11,269 nt of DNA from an uncultured Campylobacter sp. (GTDB lineage: Bacteria > Campylobacterota > Campylobacteria > Campylobacterales > Campylobacteraceae). A model generated the notes under the pieces. It searched no databases and was not told where the DNA came from. It saw only the letters and a program-made list of their open reading frames with translations. This document shows positions 6,511-11,269 of the stretch, piece by piece. How positions within the stretch are numbered: the first letter of the stretch is position 1; each line of letters begins with the position of its first letter. A program made the position numbers and the translations under genes. The DNA lies in assembly GCF_938045405.1 (NCBI RefSeq), contig NZ_CALIMW010000239.1:1-11269 (forward strand), written 5' to 3'.

Positions 6511-6883
6511 GAGGATATGCGAAGGGGCGGTAAATTTAAAACTAAAATTTCAATATTTTATGGTAGCCGCCACTAAATTTCGTAGCGATACCGAGTGCAA
6601 ATACGGCGTAATTTTAGCGCTAAATTTTATGCGTAGAAGCGCTTGTTGAAATTCTAACCGCCTGTCGCTGGAATAAAATTTCGTCGGTAGAATTTCGCCT
6701 CTGCGATATTTCTATGCGGAATTCTATCGGTAAAATTTCGAAGGTCAAATTTCGCGCCTAAGCTCTCTTAAACCTCGCCCTGCGAATTCCGCCCAAGCGA
6801 AATTGCCTTGTGAAATTCCGCCCGTTTATGTTCGACTAAGTTCACACTCGGTAGTATTTGCCACTTTATTTGCGGAGGTTGCT
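6511..6883 (+). other. Non-coding spacer rich in AAATTTCG words
   Basis: This gap of 373 bases holds no convincing gene. A 19-codon ORF (6517-6576) behind AGGAGG at 6509-6514 is probably an orphan start left by the island. The rest has repeated words (A)AATTTCG at about 6575, 6675, 6690, 6731 and 6746, two of them preceded by TCGGTA (near 6684 and 6727), and AATTCCGCCC twice (6785-6794 and 6814-6823). No clear terminator is visible. The ribosome binding site GGAGG at 6874-6878 belongs to the next gene. Confidence 0.6.
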
Positions 6884-8323
6884 TTGAAAGAGATAAAATC
6901 CAAGCTCATCATAGCGTGCTTGGTTGTTACGGCAGGCGTATTTTTCTTGATCGCAGGCGGTGCACTTATGGATAGATCCGAAACTCAGCCCGCGCAAAAT
7001 TCCACGGTGAGTCGCGCCACAACCTCCGGCAATTCCTCCAATCGGCCGCTAACGGACGAGGATCGCGCTGCACGAGCGAGGTACTGGCACGAAAGGCTGG
7101 GCGCCGAGTTAGATTTGGACGAATGCGTAGTGCATGGCGATGAGCGAATGGAGTATTTCTGCAAGCTTTTGCGCTCCAAGGACACTGCGCGTATTCTGGC
7201 ATTTATGCGAGAGCAGCGCATCACTGCGGGCGATCCGCTGCATTTTGGTATAACGGCGATAATGTATTCTAGCTTTTACAACGATGCAAACACCACCGAG
7301 GAGCTGATCTATCACGGAGCGGATATCAACCGCACGGACGATTTTTCTCATTCGGCGCTAAGCTATGCTATCGAAAATAACTCTACCGCCGCCGCGGAAG
7401 TTCTACTTAAGCATGGAGCTAGCTTTTCTAGCGTTAAATATGTTCGTCCGTGGCTTGCGACTCCGGGATGCTGCGATGCCTATTTGGTCGCCGATACTAG
7501 CGATGCACAGGTAAGGACATATTACGGAACACCTAAAAGCGAGGGTACTAGCGCGGTATCTGATCCGCTCTATTACGCCGTAGCAGGCGGATTTTTGCAG
7601 ATGACGGAGCTTATGCTTAGCAGCGGCGTAAGACCTGAGATTACCGCTTGGACGGACGATCATTGTATTGCTTTTACACTCAAGCACCGCAAAGATGAGC
7701 GGCAGCCGAACTGCTCCATCTATCAGATGCTGCCGCAACGATATGACGCGAGTATGCTAAATCTGCTACTTAAATACGATTTAGCAGGGCTTCCGGGCGA
7801 TGAGCGTATTCGAAAAAAATACGATGACTGCCGTAAGGATTTGGATACGTTGAAGGAGTATAAGAAAATATACCTAGAGCATATGGATAATTATTGTTAC
7901 GATGAGATTATTTTAGATTGGACTTTATTAAACAGCTCTAGGTATGAGCTGCTTAGATATATGATGACGGAGCGCTCAAAGTATTCGGAAAATGATGTAA
8001 TCAAGCTTAACAAAGGCTCGCTGCCCGATCTTAATAGATGCGGCTCGGTAACGCCAAATACAGCGCTACTGGGTATCTACGATACGCTTATAAAGCGCTA
8101 TTCCTCGCTCTGTGGCGATGAGCTTAATGGCGCGAGCGGCTTTGATCTGGATAAATTTTTTAGATATTTGCAATTAGAAAAATTGGAATATTATCTTAAA
8201 ATAGAGTATAAGGGCAAGTTGATACGGGTTGAGGAGTACGATAAAATTTTAAGGCGCGATGCGTCTAAGCAGCTAGAGCAAGCGGGATCCAAGACTGCAG
8301 ATACCGTGTCCGCCAATGAGTAA
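6884..8323 (+). CDS. Membrane-anchored ankyrin-repeat protein
   Basis: The product probably mediates protein-protein contacts outside the inner membrane; its partner is unknown. I chose TTG 6884 because GGAGG (6874-6878) lies five bases upstream and because the protein then starts MKEIKSK followed by a hydrophobic stretch (8-28), a typical signal anchor or uncleaved signal. The frame itself is open further up to TTG 6803, without a ribosome binding site. The 479-residue product has a Ser/Thr-rich spacer (about 35-55). Two adjacent ankyrin-like repeats follow at about 118-149 (ELIYHGADIN) and 155-183 (EVLLKHGASF), and a third at about 227-253 (MTELMLSSGVRP). The carboxyl half has no recognised domain. 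Ten cysteines after the anchor would suit disulfide bonding in the periplasm. An I-I-A-C sequence near residue 12 resembles a lipobox, but the hydrophobic stretch before it is too short. Confidence 0.8.
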   Translation: MKEIKSKLIIACLVVTAGVFFLIAGGALMDRSETQPAQNSTVSRATTSGNSSNRPLTDEDRAARARYWHERLGAELDLDECVVHGDERMEYFCKLLRSKDTARILAFMREQRITAGDPLHFGITAIMYSSFYNDANTTEELIYHGADINRTDDFSHSALSYAIENNSTAAAEVLLKHGASFSSVKYVRPWLATPGCCDAYLVADTSDAQVRTYYGTPKSEGTSAVSDPLYYAVAGGFLQMTELMLSSGVRPEITAWTDDHCIAFTLKHRKDERQPNCSIYQMLPQRYDASMLNLLLKYDLAGLPGDERIRKKYDDCRKDLDTLKEYKKIYLEHMDNYCYDEIILDWTLLNSSRYELLRYMMTERSKYSENDVIKLNKGSLPDLNRCGSVTPNTALLGIYDTLIKRYSSLCGDELNGASGFDLDKFFRYLQLEKLEYYLKIEYKGKLIRVEEYDKILRRDASKQLEQAGSKTADTVSANE

Positions 8324-8594
8324 ATTCTGTAAAATTTACAGACGCGATTATCGGCTTCGCGGTTGCTGTGTATCTTGCAAAATTATATAAATTACGCCGA
8401 TTTAAAATTTGCGTCGTTTTTGCTTTATAAAACACATGGAATTTTGTCGCTATAATGCAAGCGGTTTACAAAATTCCGGCACGTATGTAAATTTTAAAAA
8501 TTCCAAGAGTTGCGGCGCGTTAAATTATATAAATTTAGGCGTTAAAATTATACCGATATAGACACCCGCGAAATTCGCCGCTTAAAATTTCGCG
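8324..8594. other. Non-coding spacer between convergent genes
   Basis: This gap of 271 bases separates the ankyrin gene (plus strand) from the small minus-strand gene. It contains a 17-base palindrome at 8326-8342 just after the ankyrin stop, many AAATTT-type words, an isolated TATAAT at 8451-8456 and a hairpin at 8567-8594. A 41-codon ORF at 8436-8561 lacks a ribosome binding site and is not called. Confidence 0.6.
8567..8594 (-). repeat. Inverted repeat after minus-strand operon, possible terminator
   Basis: A perfect 9-bp inverted repeat (CGCGAAATT with AATTTCGCG) has a ten-base loop and directly abuts the stop codon of the minus-strand gene at 8595. No T run follows it on the minus strand, so it may act as a 3'-end stabiliser or weak terminator rather than a classical intrinsic terminator. 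Confidence 0.45.
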
Positions 8595-9005
8595 CTACAA
8601 ATTCTTAAATTCCATCTCCAGCTGCTTGCGCCAGTCTTGCAGCGAGCGCTCTGCGTCCGCGGCGTATTTTTCGATAAGCGCGTCCGTTTTATTGAGAAAC
8701 TCAAATAGCTTGCCCTCCCACACGGCGGGGTTTAGGTTGCTTTGATGCATCGTTTTTATATAAACTAGCTCCTTGCTAAGAGCCTCAAGCTCGTCAAGAT
8801 AGCTCTCGCGAGCGCTTTCGTCGCGCAGTTCGAGCCGCTTTAGATCTCGCAGTTTGTCCTCTAAAATATCGCAAAATTTCATATATCTTTGCGAGCTAAG
8901 CTCGGGATCTGCGGCGTCTGCGCTCGCGGAAGCCTTTTGGACCTGAAAATACACGAGCGCGCCTACCGCAAGGGCGACTGCGAACATCAAAGCGAAATTA
9001 GCCAT
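8595..9005 (-). CDS. Hypothetical small membrane-anchored coiled-coil protein
   Basis: No family is recognised. The 136-residue product has one amino-terminal membrane span (about 3-22, FALMFAVALAVGALVYF), an Ala/Ser/Asp linker (25-36), and then a long charged helical region. The heptad-like leucines around 45-85 (ILEDKLRDLKRLEL, LDELEALSKEL) suggest a coiled coil. A second helix runs from about 98 to the end. With few positive residues before the span, orientation is uncertain, though an extracytoplasmic body is plausible. AAGGAG (9011-9016 on the complementary strand) lies five bases before the ATG, and the start overlaps the rarD stop by eight bases (ATGGCTAA), so the pair is probably translationally coupled. 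Codon use is host-like. Confidence 0.85.
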   Translation of the reverse strand: MANFALMFAVALAVGALVYFQVQKASASADAADPELSSQRYMKFCDILEDKLRDLKRLELRDESARESYLDELEALSKELVYIKTMHQSNLNPAVWEGKLFEFLNKTDALIEKYAADAERSLQDWRKQLEMEFKNL

Positions 9006-9870
9006 TTTTTCTCCTTAAGCCGTCCAAGCCCACGACCGCGAGCCCGAACCAAATTAGCGAAAAGCTCAAAATTTTGTAAGTCTCAAGCTCCTCGCCGTAA
9101 ATAAACACCGCGATCAGCATGCTCATGCTAGGGCTGATGTATTGCATAAAGCCGATCGTAGATAGCGGCAGATACTGCGTGCTTACGGCGAAGGTAAGCA
9201 GCGGCAAAATCGTAATCAGTCCGCTTGCAAACAGCAGCGCGCCGCTTGTGCTAAAGCCGAAGGCGCCGCTTCCTTTCAGCGCGCAGTAGATCAGAAACGC
9301 AAGCGCAGGCAGCAGCATCAGCGCCGTCTCGCAAAACAGCCCCTCAAAGCTAGGCACTTTTACTTTTTTGCGTATGAGACCGTAAAATGCAAAGCTAAGC
9401 GGCAGCACGAGCGAGATTATAGGAAGCCTACCCAACGCGTAAATTTGCACGCCGATCGCCGCAAAGGCTAGCAGCAGGGAAAGCTTCGCCGCCGTACTTA
9501 GCCGTTCGTGCAGAAACAAAGCGCCCAAAAGCACCGAAAATAGCGGATTTATAAAATATCCGAGGCTGGTGGCTAAAATTTGATCGGAATTTACCGCGTA
9601 GATATAAATGCCCCAGTTCGTGCTGATAAGTAGTCCCGTGCAAAGCAGCGTAAGGGCGATTTTGGGGGTGCTAAGAAGCCGCGCGACGTTTTTTAAGCGG
9701 TGCGTAAAGCAGAGAAAAACGAGCAGCAGCAGGAAGGACCAAACGACGCGATGCGCTAAAATTTGCACCGCGTCCACGTCCTTTATGAGCTTAAAAAATA
9801 TCGGAAAAACGCCCCACATAACAAAGGTGGCAAGAGCAAACATTAGCCCTTTAGTGCGGTCGTTTTCCAT
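8998..9870 (-). CDS. rarD: EamA/DMT-family transporter, RarD type
   Basis: This is a polytopic inner-membrane protein of the drug/metabolite transporter superfamily. The RarD subgroup has no firmly established substrate. The 290-residue length, about ten hydrophobic segments and two EamA halves (about 8-140 and 150-285) fit the family. The RarD signature is clear: NWGIYIYAVN at 85-94 and SLGYFINPL at 102-110, followed by FLHERL, close to the E. coli protein as I remember it. The ATG at 9868-9870 is preceded by GGAAGGAA (9875-9882 on the complementary strand) about four bases away. It is the first gene of a two-gene minus-strand unit and is divergent from the DAHP synthase gene, sharing a 104-base intergenic region. 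A possible minus-strand -10 (TAAAAT) lies at 9901-9906. Confidence 0.9.
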   Translation of the reverse strand: MENDRTKGLMFALATFVMWGVFPIFFKLIKDVDAVQILAHRVVWSFLLLLVFLCFTHRLKNVARLLSTPKIALTLLCTGLLISTNWGIYIYAVNSDQILATSLGYFINPLFSVLLGALFLHERLSTAAKLSLLLAFAAIGVQIYALGRLPIISLVLPLSFAFYGLIRKKVKVPSFEGLFCETALMLLPALAFLIYCALKGSGAFGFSTSGALLFASGLITILPLLTFAVSTQYLPLSTIGFMQYISPSMSMLIAVFIYGEELETYKILSFSLIWFGLAVVGLDGLRRKNG

Positions 9871-9938
9871 AAAATTCCTTCCAAATTGCCTAAAGGCGCT
9901 ATTTTAAGATTTTTTGGGTTAATAAAAGCTTATTTGGG

Positions 9939-9970
9939 TATAATCGCGGGATTTACGAAATTTAAGGAGG
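9939..9970 (+). promoter_or_regulatory. Promoter -10 box and ribosome binding site of the DAHP synthase gene
   Basis: A perfect TATAAT at 9939-9944 lies within GGGTATAATCGC, downstream of AT-rich sequence with no clear -35 box, as usual for this genus. Transcription would begin near 9951. AAGGAGG at 9964-9970 lies four bases before the ATG at 9975. I see no attenuator-like leader peptide or operator, so no feedback control at the RNA level is evident. Confidence 0.7.
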
Positions 9971-9974
9971 GGCT

Positions 9975-11269
9975 ATGAGCTGGAGTAGGACGTCGTGGAA
10001 AGATTATAAAATTTTACAGCAGCCGATCTATCAGGATGAAAGTGCGGTACAGGCCGCCAAAGAGCGCCTTTACAAGCTGCCGCCGTTAATTTTCGCGGGC
10101 GAGGTGCGAAATTTAAAAGCCGAGCTTGCGCGCGCCAGCGAGGGCAAGTCGTTTTTGCTTCAAGGCGGCGATTGCGCGGAGAGCTTTAATGATTTTAGCG
10201 CGAATAATATCCGCGATATGTTTAAGGTAATGCTTCAAATGGCGATTATTCTTACTTTTGCGGCGGGTCGCCCCGTCGTTAAGGTAGGTCGTATCGCAGG
10301 ACAGTTCGCAAAGCCGCGTAGCAGCGACTTCGAAGAGGTTGGCGGCGTGAGATTGCCTAGCTACCGCGGCGACATAATCAACGGCTTTGAGTTTAACGAA
10401 GCGGCGCGCAAGCCGGATCCTGCGCGCATGATCGAGGCGTATCATCAAAGCGCTTCGACGCTGAATCTGCTGCGCGCCTTTTCTCGCGGCGGTCTTGCGA
10501 ACCTGCACGAGGTGCATAAGTGGAATTTGGGCTTTTTGAAAAAGGGCGAGCTGGAGGCTAAATTTAACGAACTCAGCGATGAAATTTCGCGCACGCTTAA
10601 ATTTATGGAGGCGTGCGGACTGAGCGCCGCAAATTCCCCGAGCCTTGCCGAGACGGTGCTTTACACCTCGCACGAGGCGCTGCTGCTGCACTACGAGGAG
10701 TGTCTGACGCGCATCGACAGCACCAGCGGCGATTGGTACGATTGCTCGGCGCACATGCTTTGGATCGGCGAGCGCACGCGCGGCGCGGACGATGCGCACG
10801 TGCATTTTTTAAGCGGTATCAAAAACCCTCTCGGCGTCAAGATCGGCCCAAGCGGCACTGCGGATGAAATTTTGCGCCTTTGCGACAAGCTCAATCCGCA
10901 AAACGAAGCAGGCAGGCTAAACGTCATCATCCGCATGGGCGCGGATAAGATCGGCGCGCGGCTGCCGCAAATTTTGCGCGAGCTAAAGCGCGAGGGCAGG
11001 GCGATCCTATACAGCATCGACCCGATGCATGGCAACACCGTCAAGGCCGCGAACGGCTACAAAACGCGCGAATTTTCTAAAATTTTAAGCGAGGTTCAGA
11101 GCTTTTTTGAGATCCATGCCGCGGAGGGCACGCACGCGGGCGGCATCCATCTTGAGATGACCGGTCAAAACGTCACCGAGTGCACGGGCGGCTCGTTTAA
11201 CGTAACGCAAGAGACGCTAAAACAGCGCTATGAAACGCAGTGCGATCCGCGCCTAAACGCAGATCAGGC
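9975..11269 (+). CDS. aroF: Class II 3-deoxy-D-arabino-heptulosonate 7-phosphate synthase (3' end outside window)
   Basis: This enzyme condenses phosphoenolpyruvate and erythrose 4-phosphate to DAHP, the first step of the shikimate pathway to aromatic amino acids, in the cytoplasm. It is the class II (plant/Mycobacterium) type, unrelated in sequence to E. coli AroFGH. The visible 431 residues start MSWSRTSWKDYKILQQP. The metal ligands are Cys67 (LLQGGDCAESF), His352 (DPMHGNT), Glu394 (HLEMTGQNVTEC) and Asp424 (CDPRLN), matching M. tuberculosis Cys87, His369, Glu411 and Asp441. Substrate-binding Arg106 (VGRIAGQFAKPRS), Arg267, Lys289 and Arg320 are also present. The amino end is about 20 residues shorter than in M. 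tuberculosis, so the regulatory extension is reduced. The frame runs off the window, probably within about 20 residues of the end. The symbol varies between genomes (aroF, aroG or aroH). Confidence 0.96.
   Translation, partial: MSWSRTSWKDYKILQQPIYQDESAVQAAKERLYKLPPLIFAGEVRNLKAELARASEGKSFLLQGGDCAESFNDFSANNIRDMFKVMLQMAIILTFAAGRPVVKVGRIAGQFAKPRSSDFEEVGGVRLPSYRGDIINGFEFNEAARKPDPARMIEAYHQSASTLNLLRAFSRGGLANLHEVHKWNLGFLKKGELEAKFNELSDEISRTLKFMEACGLSAANSPSLAETVLYTSHEALLLHYEECLTRIDSTSGDWYDCSAHMLWIGERTRGADDAHVHFLSGIKNPLGVKIGPSGTADEILRLCDKLNPQNEAGRLNVIIRMGADKIGARLPQILRELKREGRAILYSIDPMHGNTVKAANGYKTREFSKILSEVQSFFEIHAAEGTHAGGIHLEMTGQNVTECTGGSFNVTQETLKQRYETQCDPRLNADQ

Noticed and set aside
6803..6883. Upstream TTG start for the ankyrin gene
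   Set aside because: No ribosome binding site, and it would put a 27-residue spacer-derived peptide in front of a normal signal anchor; TTG 6884 has GGAGG at good spacing.
4335..6883. Insertion sequence, prophage or CRISPR in the accessory region
   Set aside because: No transposase, integrase or phage ORF, no terminal inverted repeats, and the repeats present are coding or irregularly spaced.
6908..6922. Lipobox (IIAC) in the ankyrin protein
   Set aside because: Only about four hydrophobic residues precede the cysteine and the hydrophobic stretch continues beyond it, which fits a membrane anchor better than a lipoprotein signal.
8326..8342. 17-base palindrome after the ankyrin stop as a terminator
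   Set aside because: The arms leave almost no loop, the stem is AT-rich and no T run follows.
8436..8561. 41-codon plus-strand ORF starting MEFCRYNASG in the spacer
   Set aside because: No ribosome binding site, its ATG lies upstream of the only -10 box, and its composition follows the AAATTT-rich spacer.
10113..10805. 230-codon minus-strand open frame inside the DAHP synthase gene
   Set aside because: It is a GC-rich shadow, Ala/Arg-rich, without a ribosome binding site, and lies wholly opposite a gene with intact catalytic motifs.

Overview
The window looks like chromosomal DNA of a Campylobacter (Campylobacterota). The best evidence is the gene order lgt-frdC-frdA-frdB, which matches the Cj0407-Cj0410 order I recall from C. 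jejuni. Supporting evidence is the Wolinella-type di-haem fumarate reductase, the class II DAHP synthase and the AT-rich TATAAT-type -10 boxes. Most genes are of moderate GC (a counted 60-base line of frdA has 35 G/C), higher than C. jejuni. A higher-GC oral species such as C. gracilis, C. rectus or C. showae is possible, but that is an inference.

Layout. Bases 1-767 hold the 3' part of lgt (lipoprotein diacylglyceryl transferase). Bases 862-4304 hold the operon frdC-frdA-frdB, encoding the membrane-bound menaquinol:fumarate reductase. It has its own upstream -10 boxes and ends in a perfect 14-bp hairpin terminator at 4304-4334. FrdA and FrdB keep every catalytic and cluster-binding residue. 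FrdC keeps its four haem histidines and the quinol-site Glu, but the position of Wolinella Glu-C180 is Val.

From the terminator to about 6510 lies a very AT-rich accessory island (a counted 60-base line has 13 G/C). It consists of two copies of a cassette about 1054 bp long: a small ORF followed by a gene for a multi-pass membrane protein with a conserved 'MNEARL' amino end and a degenerate pentapeptide-repeat linker. The first cassette is decayed: its small ORF is a remnant and its membrane-protein gene is broken by two one-base frameshifts in the linker. The second cassette looks intact. I recognise no family for these proteins.

Bases 6511-6883 and 8324-8594 are non-coding spacers rich in AAATTTCG-like words. 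Between them, 6884-8323 encodes a membrane-anchored, cysteine-rich ankyrin-repeat protein that probably starts at TTG. On the minus strand, a RarD-type EamA transporter (8998-9870) overlaps a small membrane-anchored coiled-coil protein (8595-9005). Diverging from rarD, a promoter and strong ribosome binding site precede a class II DAHP synthase gene (9975 to the window end, 3' truncated), the first step of the shikimate pathway.

The housekeeping genes serve lipoprotein maturation, anaerobic fumarate respiration and aromatic amino acid synthesis. The island and the ankyrin gene are the accessory content. I found no tRNA, rRNA, CRISPR array, transposase or prophage gene.
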